Origin: Paenibacillus alginolyticus DSM 5050 = NBRC 15375
GTDB taxonomy: Bacteria; Bacillota; Bacilli; Paenibacillales; NBRC-103111
DNA length: 64,000 bases
Direction of reading: 5' to 3'
NCBI RefSeq assembly: GCF_000422905.1
Contig: NZ_KE383949.1
Span: forward strand, 62,001-126,000
Made by a program: the position numbers and the translations under genes. Every line of letters starts with the position of its first letter. Positions within the stretch are counted from its first letter, which is position 1. The notes under the pieces were generated by a model, which saw nothing but the letters and a program-made list of their open reading frames with translations, made no database searches and was not told the DNA's origin. Below, one piece after another: positions 1 to 8,538 of this stretch.

Positions 1-826
1 CAAAGAGCTGCGTCCTGAAACTGGTCTTCTAGGTATTCGCAAAGCGCTTGGACTGTTCTCGAACATTCGTCCGGCTTTCATCTTCGATTGCTTGAAAGAA
101 GCTTCCACGTTGAAGCCTGAAGTGCTGGAAGGAACGGACTTGATCGTTGTTCGTGAATTGACTGGCGGTATCTACTTCGGTGAGAAATTCCGTCGTGAAA
201 CAGCGAATGGTCAAGAAGCTGTCGATACTTGCGCTTATAATGTTACTGAAATTGAGCGTATTGCTCGTCAAGCATTTGAAATTGCACAAACACGTCGCAA
301 GAAGCTTGCATCTGTAGACAAAGCGAACGTTCTGGAAACTTCCCGTCTATGGCGCGAAACTGTGAACCGCATTGCGGTTGATTATCCGGATGTTGAGCTA
401 GAGCACGTGCTCGTTGATAACTGTGCAATGCAATTGCTGCGCCGCCCATCCAGCTTCGACGTCATCGTGACGGAGAACATGTTCGGCGACATCCTGAGTG
501 ATGAAGCAGCTATGCTGACAGGCTCTATCGGGATGTTGGCATCCGCTTCTCTTGGCGAAGGCAGCTTCGGCTTGTACGAGCCGGTACATGGCTCCGCTCC
601 CGATATTGCTGGTCAAGGAATCTCCAACCCAATCGCAACCATTCTTTCGGTAGCCTTGATGTTCCGTTTGACCTTCGGTTACCACGAAGCGGCGGATTCC
701 ATCGAGCGTGCAGTGAAAGAAGTGCTGGATGCGGGTCACCGTACAGGCGACATCGCTGTTGATAAGAGATCAGCAATCGGTACTCTTGCAATGGGCCAAC
801 TGATCGTAGACGCTATGCGTAAATAA
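1..826 (+). CDS. leuB: 3-isopropylmalate dehydrogenase, 5'-truncated by the window edge
   Basis: This is the 3' part of a gene for the NAD-dependent enzyme that oxidises and decarboxylates 3-isopropylmalate in leucine synthesis. The reading frame is open from base 2 and has no start in the window. Visible family motifs are [17 protein letters not shown] near the left edge, ELTGGIYFG, the substrate and metal region [20 protein letters not shown], and the nucleotide-site segment [18 protein letters not shown]. About 275 residues are present, against roughly 355-365 in the family, so only the N-terminal quarter is missing. The C-terminus is normal and is followed within 10 bp by a strong terminator, so leuB is the last gene of its transcript here. 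The related genes would be to the left. I am confident of leuB rather than isocitrate or tartrate dehydrogenase because of the [12 protein letters not shown] segment. Confidence 0.95.
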   Translation, partial: KELRPETGLLGIRKALGLFSNIRPAFIFDCLKEASTLKPEVLEGTDLIVVRELTGGIYFGEKFRRETANGQEAVDTCAYNVTEIERIARQAFEIAQTRRKKLASVDKANVLETSRLWRETVNRIAVDYPDVELEHVLVDNCAMQLLRRPSSFDVIVTENMFGDILSDEAAMLTGSIGMLASASLGEGSFGLYEPVHGSAPDIAGQGISNPIATILSVALMFRLTFGYHEAADSIERAVKEVLDAGHRTGDIAVDKRSAIGTLAMGQLIVDAMRK

Positions 827-832
827 TAAAAT

Positions 833-880
833 AAGCTTGCCCGACGAGGCCTTCGAGGCTTCGGAGGGCGAGCTTTTTTT
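833..880 (+). terminator. Rho-independent terminator after leuB
   Basis: The arms AAGCTTGCCC and GGGCGAGCTT pair with one G-U, and an inner CGAGGCC/GGCTTCG stem extends the hairpin. A run of T follows. It begins 7 bp after the leuB stop codon. Confidence 0.9.
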
Positions 881-920
881 GTAGGTCGACCTCTGACAGA
901 TAGAGTATCTAGTGTTAAGT

Positions 921-1721
921 TTATTTTCTTGTTAAGCTGGCTTCAAACATATCAATGATAGATAGGAATCTTTCTGCCTCACGAAACACATGGTCAGCAA
1001 GTAACGGATGGATGATACTTTTTATACGACAAGCATCGATTAGATCCCTTGCTGTTTTTTTGAAATCACGCAGAGACACGACAGAAACTCGATTCTGATC
1101 AAGGAATTGACCCAGAAGCGGCTCTGTTTGGGACCCAGGACGCATTCCGCTTAAATCAATGGCTTGAAAGAGCAGCTGGTCGAAATCTTGACTAAAGTTG
1201 CGAGCTTGCTCAACGAGTTTTCGTTCGGAAGGATCAAGAAGATGTCCGATGAACTTCGCATGGTCAGCCATTATTCTCAAGAAGAAAACATTTTCATCAA
1301 TGATCGCATCGGGCAGCGGTTCTAATCGACCAGCATTCAATTCCTCTAATCGATTTCTAAAATAATTGGCCTCTCTGCTGGTATGATCAACTAATAAAGG
1401 CAAATTGTTGCCGCCAGGAAGTTTACATTGGATAATGAGACCCAAAACCCTTCGTTTAAAAGCCCAAATATGGGTTGCGGCAAAGTGAGCTTCCATGTTA
1501 AAGCGTTTGATTTGCTCAGGATCAGTTAGCTCCGTAAATGCATGGGATTTGGCTTCTATTTGTTCAAAAGTATGATAAAAATGGTCGGCTTCTTGGATTA
1601 ACTGCGTATCCTCACACCGAAATCCCAGCTTCAGAAATAAAGAATGCTCTTTCATAATGCGTGACCAGAATCGTATCTCATCCAACGAACGACTAACAAA
1701 TTCATTTGACAATTCCGACAC
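921..1721 (-). CDS. DUF2935 family protein
   Basis: This is a 266-residue, mostly helical, soluble protein. It opens with SLDEIRFWSRIMKEHSLFLKLG and has a second related helical half (DENVFFLRIMADHAKFIGHLL), the layout of DUF2935 proteins, which fold as paired four-helix bundles. Each half carries an F(W/L)xRIMxxHxxFxxxL-type motif with conserved His and acidic residues, which suggests a metal site. No enzymatic function is established that I can name. The start is GTG at 1721 behind GGAGG, with unusually tight spacing, so a slightly later TTG is possible. It is divergent from the peroxiredoxin gene and has its own upstream region. Confidence 0.8.
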   Translation of the reverse strand: MSELSNEFVSRSLDEIRFWSRIMKEHSLFLKLGFRCEDTQLIQEADHFYHTFEQIEAKSHAFTELTDPEQIKRFNMEAHFAATHIWAFKRRVLGLIIQCKLPGGNNLPLLVDHTSREANYFRNRLEELNAGRLEPLPDAIIDENVFFLRIMADHAKFIGHLLDPSERKLVEQARNFSQDFDQLLFQAIDLSGMRPGSQTEPLLGQFLDQNRVSVVSLRDFKKTARDLIDACRIKSIIHPLLADHVFREAERFLSIIDMFEASLTRK

Positions 1722-1892
1722 ACTCCTCCAGAAGTTCTAATACTCTATGTATAATCTTAGGAGATGGCGCTTATGCAGATGTCGTGAAAATAGGACAGCG
1801 AGTGACTTTCATCAGCCATGCCGCGGCGAACAGGGCAACCAAATACTTACATAGGAAAGCGGAATCGTTCATGTTCATCAGCTCTCCATATA

Positions 1893-1907
1893 TTATAATA
1901 ATTATTA
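1893..1907. promoter_or_regulatory. PerR-type box upstream of the peroxiredoxin gene
   Basis: The sequence TTATAATAATTATTA matches the Bacillus PerR consensus TTATAATNATTATAA at 13 of 14 defined positions. It lies about 90 bp upstream of the peroxiredoxin start, between that gene and the divergent DUF2935 gene. A TTGACT element at 1928-1933 with TACCAT 17 bp further on is a possible promoter. The box could also overlap an earlier -10. Regulation by a peroxide-sensing Fur-family repressor is inferred. Confidence 0.6.
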
Positions 1908-1995
1908 TGTTGTATCCGATCTAATTATTGACTTTCATCTAGTCCAATGTTACCATTTTATACGAATAAGATAGATTTGAGGAGGAATTATACCC

Positions 1996-2544
1996 ATGGC
2001 AGAGCGTTTAGTTGGTAAACAAGCTCCAGATTTTACAATGGAGACAGCTACAGGTGACGGTAAAGAATTTGGTAAAGTTTCTTTGTCTGATTACAAAGGA
2101 AAATGGTTAGTATTGTTCTTCTACCCATTGGACTTCACATTCGTTTGTCCTACAGAAATCACAGCTTTGAGTCATGCTGCTAGCCAGTTCAAAGAACTGG
2201 ACACTGAGATTCTTGGTGTTTCCATCGACAGTATCCACACGCACAAAGCTTGGATCAATACGCCAATCAATGATAATGGTCTTGGCCAATTGGAATTCCC
2301 CCTTGCTGCTGACATCACGAAATCCGTAGCACGTGACTACGGCGTTCTGATCGAAGAAGAAGGTATCGCGCTTCGCGGTCTGTTCATCATCGATCCAGAA
2401 GGCGAATTGAAATACGAAGTTGTTAACCACAACGACGTAGGCCGCAGCGTAGAAGAAACACTTCGTGTGCTTCAAGCGCTTCAATCCGGCGGATTGTGCC
2501 CAATGAACTGGAAACCAGGCGACAAAAACCTGGTTGTAAAATAA
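1996..2544 (+). CDS. Typical 2-Cys peroxiredoxin (AhpC/TSA family)
   Basis: This 182-residue thiol peroxidase would reduce hydrogen peroxide and organic peroxides in the cytoplasm. The peroxidatic cysteine is C51 in DFTFVCPTE and the resolving cysteine is C168 in GGLCPMNWKPG, so it is a typical 2-Cys enzyme. The length fits AhpC/PRX1 members. The start ATG follows AGGAGG at good spacing. No AhpF-like reductase gene is next to it; the downstream neighbour is a GcvH-like protein. A PerR-type box lies upstream, consistent with peroxide induction. A terminator hairpin follows the stop codon by about 20 bp. The exact symbol (ahpC or a paralogue) cannot be settled from sequence alone. Confidence 0.93.
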   Translation: MAERLVGKQAPDFTMETATGDGKEFGKVSLSDYKGKWLVLFFYPLDFTFVCPTEITALSHAASQFKELDTEILGVSIDSIHTHKAWINTPINDNGLGQLEFPLAADITKSVARDYGVLIEEEGIALRGLFIIDPEGELKYEVVNHNDVGRSVEETLRVLQALQSGGLCPMNWKPGDKNLVVK

Positions 2545-2563
2545 GTTTGATATCAAGATGACG

Positions 2564-2606
2564 AAGCTCCTCTTGCCCTCATGCGAATGCGGGCAGAGGA
2601 GCTTTT
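2564..2606 (+). terminator. Terminator after the peroxiredoxin gene
   Basis: The arms AAGCTCCTCTTGCCC and GGGCAGAGGAGCTT pair with one bulged T and are followed by TTTTCCTT. An ATG at 2558 opens a frame through this hairpin into the next gene. The hairpin is a reason to prefer the later GTG start at 2630. Confidence 0.8.
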
Positions 2607-2629
2607 CCTTAGGCTTGGAGGAATTGGGC

Positions 2630-3019
2630 GTGTCAGTGTCAGTACAACTAAAATATACAAGAGATCATTACTGGATTCGGCTGGATGGGGAAAAAGCGGT
2701 TGTCGGGTTAACGGAGTACGGCATTAGCGAGCTGGGTATGATTGTTTATATCGAGCTCCCAGATCAGGATACGCATGTGAGAAAAGGGGAATTCATTGGC
2801 TCTGTTGAGACTGTGGCGGATGACGAACACGATCTCCTAGTCCCTTTATCCGGTCAAATAACAGCAGTTAATCGGCTGCTGGAAAGAGCGGTAATGCTGA
2901 TTCACGAATCCCCCTATGACAAGGGCTGGCTATTCACGATTCAGTGGAGTCAAGAAGCCGAACTGGAGCAGCTATGGGAAGAGGAAGCTTATACACGAGA
3001 GTTTTCGTTGGAAGACTGA
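2630..3019 (+). CDS. GcvH-like protein lacking the lipoyl-attachment lysine
   Basis: This is a 129-residue protein with the H-protein/biotinyl-lipoyl fold pattern. It begins VQLKYTRDHYWIRLDGEKAVVGLTEYG, contains IVYIELP, and has IGSVETV followed by a PLSGQITAVN turn. True GcvH has ESVK before SDIFSPVSG; here the equivalent stretch is SVETVADDEHDLLVPLSG, with Ala/Asp at the lysine position (about residues 63-64) and one extra residue. It therefore cannot be lipoylated at the usual site. The start is GTG at 2630, chosen because GGAGGA lies 7 bp upstream and the earlier ATG runs through a terminator. It follows the peroxiredoxin gene but is separated from it by that terminator. A complete GcvH is encoded at 61123-61512, so this is a divergent paralogue of unknown role. 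Confidence 0.75.
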   Translation: MSVSVQLKYTRDHYWIRLDGEKAVVGLTEYGISELGMIVYIELPDQDTHVRKGEFIGSVETVADDEHDLLVPLSGQITAVNRLLERAVMLIHESPYDKGWLFTIQWSQEAELEQLWEEEAYTREFSLED

Positions 3020-3038
3020 GTACGGGGTCTTAAAAGTC

Positions 3039-3081
3039 AAGAATGCAAGACCGCTTCATTGGGGTCCAGCATTCTTTTTTT
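3039..3081 (+). terminator. Terminator after the GcvH-like gene
   Basis: AAGAATGC pairs with GCATTCTT, an inner GACC/GGTC stem extends the hairpin, and seven T residues follow. Confidence 0.8.
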
Positions 3082-3168
3082 ATTTAGCATATAAGGTAGA
3101 CGCTTCCATAAAAATTTTTGGTATGATGAGAGGTGATCGAAATATGAAGTGTCCAACCGGGAGGAAAT

Positions 3169-4914
3169 GTGAAAAAACCAATAAAGCTGCCCAAATTGTA
3201 CGTTTTTCAAAAAGTCATTATCGTGTTCACCGCATTGATTATTCCTGTCTACCTGGTAAACCTGTTGATGAATATGATGGGGCAATCCTTTATCAAACAG
3301 GAATTTTCGAATTCAATCCAGTCCAAAGTACAATTTTACTCAAACCAGTTAGATGATCAAATTTCATTCATCCGAAACCAGCAGCTGCAGGTCATCAACG
3401 ATTCCGATCTCCAGAAGCTAAACTTTTTATCAGGCACACTTGATGACTATGAAGAAATTCAACTCGTAAAAAGAGTAAAGGAACGATTGGCCACCATCCA
3501 GAACTCCAGTGAGTATTTGCTCAATACCGGGGTATATTTGAAATCATTTGGTAGAACGATCTCTACGCAAAGCGGAATCACTGAGCTGCCGAATCAGGAG
3601 TATGAGGTGATTGAACAATTTTTTAATTATTCGCCTAAACCATCCTTATACTACAGCAATGGCCGATTGTTTTTTATCGAGTTTGCAAATAATTCAAGTG
3701 TCATCGTCTATCTGGAGCTATCCGTTAAAAAATTGGAAAAGACACTGAACCAACTAGTAGGAAATTATGGCGATGCCGGTGCTGTTCTAACAAATGAAAC
3801 ATTTCGTTTCGATATATCACCTAAGCATGAAGACGCCATTGTCCAAAGTATATACAATACCGTTTCTAAAGAGCAGAATAACAAAACTTTGGATAGCAAT
3901 GTCCTTACTGTCAGAGATCAAAGTTACTGGGTCGCCTACAACCGAATAAGTACGCTCGGACTAACACTTTACTCCTATGTAAATCAAAATGAACTCACCG
4001 GGTCTCTCAAGAAATTCAATGTTTGGCTAATCATTATGTCTGTGGTCTCGATGGCCATCATTCTTGTTTTTTCATTTTCAGTCAAAATGATGATTCACAA
4101 TCCGCTGAGAGAGTTGATTGCGGCGTTCAAAACGCTGGAAACGGATAACCTGAACATTTCGATAAGGCCGAAAAATGACATTGAGTTCGGTTACCTCTAT
4201 AGAAGCTTTGACAAGATGATAGACAAGCTGAAACAATCGATTCAACAAAATTATGAACAAAAAATAGCGCTGCAGCATTCCGAATTAAAGCAGTTGCAGT
4301 CGCAGATCAATCCACACTTTCTCTACAATGGATTTTTCAATATTTACATGATGTGTAAGGCTAGAGATTATGAAACGGTTGCCACATTTGCTCAGAAGCT
4401 GGGCAGTTATTATCAGTTTGTTACAAGAAGCGGTGAGGATGAGGTACCATTCGCCAAGGAATATCGACATGCCATGGATTATGTGGAAATCCAACGTATT
4501 AGGTTCTCCAATCGGATTCAAGTCATAGCGGATGAAATTCCCGATGCGTGCAAACATCTCATGGTACCGCGACTGATTCTGCAGCCTATTATCGAAAACA
4601 CATTTGAGCATGCTTTTGAGAACGAACGCAAAGGCGGCAGTATCCATATCACAGTGACGTGTGAGAATCATAGATTGTGCATGTGTGTGGAAGATGATGG
4701 AAATAAAATCACGGATGAGCAGATTCATTCTCTGGGAGAAAATCTTGCGAATTCCTTCAATGTGCTTGAGAAGACAGGCATCATCAATGTTTGTAATCGA
4801 ATCCGGCTGAAATATGGCGAGCACAGCGGGCTATTCGTATCCCGTAGTGAATATGGAGGCCTTAAAGCAGAAATCATTATTCAATTCAATTATGGGGGCG
4901 GCAGCGATGCATAG
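3169..4914 (+). CDS. YesM-type sensor histidine kinase
   Basis: This 581-residue membrane kinase is probably the sensor for the sugar-uptake operon that follows. There is a transmembrane segment at about residues 12-34, an extracytoplasmic domain of about 250 residues, and a second transmembrane segment at about 285-309. A HAMP-like region and a His_kinase domain come next, with H383 in QSQINPHFLYNGFFNIYMM. The C-terminal ATPase includes PIIENTFEHAF and VEDDG. The missing first half of the usual N-box context and the NPHFLYN motif are typical of the LytS/YesM class. The start is GTG at 3169 behind GGGAGG. It overlaps the response regulator gene by 8 bp, so the two are translationally coupled. 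Confidence 0.92.
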   Translation: MKKPIKLPKLYVFQKVIIVFTALIIPVYLVNLLMNMMGQSFIKQEFSNSIQSKVQFYSNQLDDQISFIRNQQLQVINDSDLQKLNFLSGTLDDYEEIQLVKRVKERLATIQNSSEYLLNTGVYLKSFGRTISTQSGITELPNQEYEVIEQFFNYSPKPSLYYSNGRLFFIEFANNSSVIVYLELSVKKLEKTLNQLVGNYGDAGAVLTNETFRFDISPKHEDAIVQSIYNTVSKEQNNKTLDSNVLTVRDQSYWVAYNRISTLGLTLYSYVNQNELTGSLKKFNVWLIIMSVVSMAIILVFSFSVKMMIHNPLRELIAAFKTLETDNLNISIRPKNDIEFGYLYRSFDKMIDKLKQSIQQNYEQKIALQHSELKQLQSQINPHFLYNGFFNIYMMCKARDYETVATFAQKLGSYYQFVTRSGEDEVPFAKEYRHAMDYVEIQRIRFSNRIQVIADEIPDACKHLMVPRLILQPIIENTFEHAFENERKGGSIHITVTCENHRLCMCVEDDGNKITDEQIHSLGENLANSFNVLEKTGIINVCNRIRLKYGEHSGLFVSRSEYGGLKAEIIIQFNYGGGSDA

Positions 4915-6592
4915 ACTATTAATTGTTGACGACGAGCCGGCAATTGTCGAAGGACTTGTCCAGATGTTTCAGGAAAGAGAGGAGCTCGATCTCGACATCT
5001 GCAAGGCTTACTCCGCATTTGAGGCGATTGAAATTATCAAAAAAACGAAGATTGATGTCGTTCTCAGCGATATTCGCATGCCGGAGAAGAACGGTTTGCA
5101 GTTGATGGATGAGATTTTATTTTATTGGCCTTCCTGTAAAATTATTTTCCTGACGGGGCACAACGAGTTTGATTATGTGTACACGGCCATTCAAAAAAAT
5201 GTGGAAAGCTATATTTTGAAAACGGAAGAAGACAAGGTTGTCATCGGTGCGGTTACCAATGCGTTATCGAAAATAGAGGATGAGCTCATGAACAATGATC
5301 TTGTGGATAAGGCCCGGAAGCAAATGCTGGTCATGGCACCGCTATTGAATAAGGAAATGTTCGAGGCATTACTTTTAGGCGAAAATGTAGCCGATCTTTT
5401 ATCTGAAGACCTATTTGCGGGACAAGCATTAAAGCTGAAGGGGGATGCCCCTGTATTGATCCTTGTTGGCAAAATGGACTGTTGGCCGGAAGGCATGTCG
5501 TACGCCAATAAACGAAACACGCTGTACTCCGTTAGGAACTTAGTTGAGCAATACTTGCCTTCCTCGATGATAAATGAAGATATTGTGTATGAAAATTCGA
5601 CGATTGTTTGGTTCATTCAGCTGAATTCGGATACGGACAGGTTTCGAAGTGAAGACGATGCCATCGATTGGGGAGGCCTTGTCACCTATTGGAAAGGAAT
5701 ACTCGAATCGGTTCAAAATGCGTGCCGCGATCTGCTTCAAATGGACGTTTCTTTCATCATTTCAAGGGGAGCAGTCGAATGGGACAGTATCCATAAGGAA
5801 TTTGAACTTATGAAAGCGATGATGAAGAAAAGATCCGCTGCTGGGCTCAAAATGACGATCATGGACCTCGGTATGACGAACGAATTTTTCAAAGTAGAAC
5901 CTGCGAAGGTTTCCGCTTACTCGGATGAGTTCAGCAAAAAACTGCGATTGCTTGAAAAAAGGCTGGATGAAGGGGACGTGCAGCAAGCTGAAATCGTCAG
6001 TAGGGATTTGATCAACAGCTTGAAAGATGAAATAGCTCAAAACTACCTGGTCGGTCTAGAAAGGTACTATATGTTCGTGCTTGTTTTCTTAGCCTATATC
6101 AATGGGCAAAACATTACGGAAAGAATCAAGGAGCACAGTCATTTCGAAAATTTTGCCATGATGGACATTCCCGGTGATTGGCTAACTACGGAAGCCTTTT
6201 ATTTAGAGCTGGGTAAACAGATATGCATGGAGAAAAAAGAGCAAGTTGACAAGGGCGAGAATTTGTTAGTTGAGCGCATTCACAGGTTTATTAACGAAAA
6301 CTTGGGTGGCGATCTTTCCCTTGCGAGAATCGCTGAAGTGGTCTATTTTAATCCTTCGTATCTCTCACGATTTTATAAGCAGCTTACCGGGCGGAATCTT
6401 TCCGACTACATCAATTCAGCCAAAGCGGAAGCAGCGGTGAGCATGCTTGAGGACATGCAGGTGAAAATCAATGAAATTGCTTTGAAATTGGGATTTGAAT
6501 CTCCTTCCTACTTCACGGCATTTTTTCGGAAAATGAAAGAGATGTCACCACAGGAATTTCGGGATGCAATCATTCATAAAACGAGGAAGTAA
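4907..6592 (+). CDS. YesN-type response regulator with AraC DNA-binding domain
   Basis: This 561-residue cytoplasmic regulator has an N-terminal receiver domain (LLIVDDEPAIVEGL, phospho-acceptor D55 in VVLSDIRMP, conserved K in YILKTEE), a long middle region, and a C-terminal AraC/XylS helix-turn-helix pair (about residues 455-555: LARIAEVVYFNPSYLSRFYK and IALKLGFESPSYFTAFFRK). An open frame extends upstream to 4814, but the receiver domain begins at the ATG at 4907, which follows a GGGGGCGG site and overlaps the kinase stop. It most likely activates the adjacent lipoprotein/permease operon on phosphorylation by the upstream kinase, as YesN and LplR-like regulators do. Confidence 0.92.
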   Translation: MHRLLIVDDEPAIVEGLVQMFQEREELDLDICKAYSAFEAIEIIKKTKIDVVLSDIRMPEKNGLQLMDEILFYWPSCKIIFLTGHNEFDYVYTAIQKNVESYILKTEEDKVVIGAVTNALSKIEDELMNNDLVDKARKQMLVMAPLLNKEMFEALLLGENVADLLSEDLFAGQALKLKGDAPVLILVGKMDCWPEGMSYANKRNTLYSVRNLVEQYLPSSMINEDIVYENSTIVWFIQLNSDTDRFRSEDDAIDWGGLVTYWKGILESVQNACRDLLQMDVSFIISRGAVEWDSIHKEFELMKAMMKKRSAAGLKMTIMDLGMTNEFFKVEPAKVSAYSDEFSKKLRLLEKRLDEGDVQQAEIVSRDLINSLKDEIAQNYLVGLERYYMFVLVFLAYINGQNITERIKEHSHFENFAMMDIPGDWLTTEAFYLELGKQICMEKKEQVDKGENLLVERIHRFINENLGGDLSLARIAEVVYFNPSYLSRFYKQLTGRNLSDYINSAKAEAAVSMLEDMQVKINEIALKLGFESPSYFTAFFRKMKEMSPQEFRDAIIHKTRK

Positions 6593-6731
6593 ACAAAACA
6601 GAACGATGTAAATAGTTTATTATAGCGGCTATTCGCCCCACGGCATTACAATAAAAGTGTAAAGCTCGAGCCTTTACCATAGATCGTTAACAACATTAGT
6701 TCTCAATTCGCGAAAATATGGGGGGTAAAAC

Positions 6732-8438
6732 ATGAAAAGAAAGCTGGTCAGTTCTGTTCTCATGACTACACTGATGGTTACATCGTTAGCGGCTTGCAGT
6801 ACCAAAAATGAAAGCGCTTCAAGCTCTACAAGTACGCCGCAGCAAACTGCCAATACCCAAAAGAACGAAACCGTAGATCCGTTGGGTAAATACGCTCAAC
6901 CAGTCACCGTTACCGAAGTGCTAGGTTTCCGTCCTCCGGAAGACCCTAAGACGCCAAAGGGAATTACGCCCGATCAGAATGCTTATCTGAAAGATTTGAA
7001 AGAAATGCTGAATATTGATTTGAAATATTTGTGGAGCGTACCGACCGAACAATACGAGCAAAAGTTTTCTCTTGCTCTTGCTTCCGCAGATTTGCCGGAC
7101 ATCTTAGATTTGGATGCACTGCAATTTGAGAAATTGAAAAGTCAGGGCATGCTTGCAGATCTGACGGATGTTTATAATAAATACGCTTCGCCTGCTTTGA
7201 AAACGTATATGCAGGTGGACGGCGGGTTTGCTATGAAGACCACAACAACCGATGGCAAGCTTTTGGGTATTCCTGGTTTCGAGGATCCGTATTTATCGAC
7301 ACAGCTATTGTGGATTCGAAAGGATTGGTTGAATAATCTCAACCTGCAGCCTCCAAAAACAATTGACGATTTGGAAAAAATAGCAGATGCATTTGTCAAA
7401 AATGACCCTGGCAAAACCGGCAAAAATGATCGGTATGGCATTGCGATGCAGAAAACCCTCATTGGTTGGGGATTTGATGCGCGGGGTGTTTTTAACGGCT
7501 ATGGTACGGCTCCAAAAGCTTGGATCAAAGGAAAAGACGGCAAGCTTGCAGCGGGTGAAATCCAGCCTGAAACGAAAAATGCTTTGGCCAAGCTTCAGTC
7601 CTGGTATCAAAAAGGGCTAATTGATAAGGAATTTGCGCTGAAAGACGAGAACAAGGTTGTGGAAGATATCGTTGCCGGCAGGGTCGGTATTTCGTACGGT
7701 GAATGGTGGTACCCGAACTGGCCGCTCAATATAAACAAGGATAAGGATCCCAATGCGGAGTGGGAAGCTTATCAAATTCCTTCGCTGGATGGTCAGCCAG
7801 GGAAATCGATGGTGGGCAAAGTACGGATGAGCCACATTATTGCTGTAAACAAAAAAGCGAAAAATCCGGAAGCTGCGCTCAAGATGATAAACTTCTACCT
7901 CGAAATGGGTAAAAAGCAGTATCTGGAGAAAAACAAAGCGGAAAACGGGTATGTCTATAACTGGTTCGTACCTAGAATCTACAATCCTGCTCAAATTGAA
8001 ACCATTTACACAGAGGTTAACAAGGCCTTGGATGCCAAACAAGATGCGATTACACTCAATGATGATAACTATAAAAATGTCGCGGACGTATTTAAGGCAA
8101 CCAAAGAGTTCCTTGCAGGCGATACGACGAACGCAACCAAAGGCTCCAACTGGGGTCAATACTACAGCCGTGCAGCCAAAAATGGCGGTTGGGGCATAAC
8201 GCGCCAAATTCGTGACAGCAAGCAAGTGTTCTTTAACGAGTTCTACGGTGTTCCGACGGAAACGCAGGTCGAAAAGGGAGCGCAGCTGGATAAACTTCTC
8301 GACGAAACGTATACCAAAATCATTATGGGTGCACCTGTAAGCGAGTTCGACAAATACGTTGAGAGCTGGAAGAAGCTTGGCGGAGACGATATTACGAAGG
8401 AAGTCAACGAGTGGTACACGAAGAATGCCGTAAAATAA
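6732..8438 (+). CDS. Extracellular solute-binding lipoprotein (LipO/LplA-like)
   Basis: This 568-residue secreted lipoprotein is the substrate-binding part of an ABC importer. The N-terminus has a short basic region, a hydrophobic core and a lipobox LAAC with Cys at position 22, followed by a Ser/Thr-rich linker. The mature part has the sparse motifs of the large family-1 binding proteins in Paenibacillus (IRKDWLNNLNLQPPKTIDDLE, GIAMQKTLIGWG). Such proteins usually bind oligosaccharides. The start ATG follows a GGGGG site. A hairpin between it and the permease genes may keep its expression higher than theirs. The ligand cannot be told from sequence. Confidence 0.9.
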   Translation: MKRKLVSSVLMTTLMVTSLAACSTKNESASSSTSTPQQTANTQKNETVDPLGKYAQPVTVTEVLGFRPPEDPKTPKGITPDQNAYLKDLKEMLNIDLKYLWSVPTEQYEQKFSLALASADLPDILDLDALQFEKLKSQGMLADLTDVYNKYASPALKTYMQVDGGFAMKTTTTDGKLLGIPGFEDPYLSTQLLWIRKDWLNNLNLQPPKTIDDLEKIADAFVKNDPGKTGKNDRYGIAMQKTLIGWGFDARGVFNGYGTAPKAWIKGKDGKLAAGEIQPETKNALAKLQSWYQKGLIDKEFALKDENKVVEDIVAGRVGISYGEWWYPNWPLNINKDKDPNAEWEAYQIPSLDGQPGKSMVGKVRMSHIIAVNKKAKNPEAALKMINFYLEMGKKQYLEKNKAENGYVYNWFVPRIYNPAQIETIYTEVNKALDAKQDAITLNDDNYKNVADVFKATKEFLAGDTTNATKGSNWGQYYSRAAKNGGWGITRQIRDSKQVFFNEFYGVPTETQVEKGAQLDKLLDETYTKIIMGAPVSEFDKYVESWKKLGGDDITKEVNEWYTKNAVK

Positions 8439-8456
8439 GGTGAACCATAGAACGGG

Positions 8457-8493
8457 GGGGAGAGGAGTGTCTTATAATCTCTCCCCTATTTTA
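8457..8493 (+). terminator. Stem-loop between binding protein and permease genes
   Basis: GGGGAGAG pairs with CTCTCCCC across a 14-nt loop and is followed by TATTTTAT. Such hairpins after binding-protein genes commonly act as partial terminators or 3' stabilisers, giving excess binding protein. That role is inferred here. Confidence 0.6.
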
Positions 8494-8538
8494 TGAAAAA
8501 GGAACGTTTGAATTTGTATGCGATTGGAGGCTTCACAG

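Noticed and set aside
1706-1924. 72-codon plus-strand frame upstream of the peroxiredoxin
   Set aside because: No ribosome site is present, it overlaps the start of the DUF2935 gene and runs through the PerR-type box; composition is AT-rich non-coding.
2558-2629. Longer GcvH-like protein starting at ATG 2558
   Set aside because: The extra codons encode the peroxiredoxin terminator hairpin, and the GTG at 2630 has a proper GGAGGA site.
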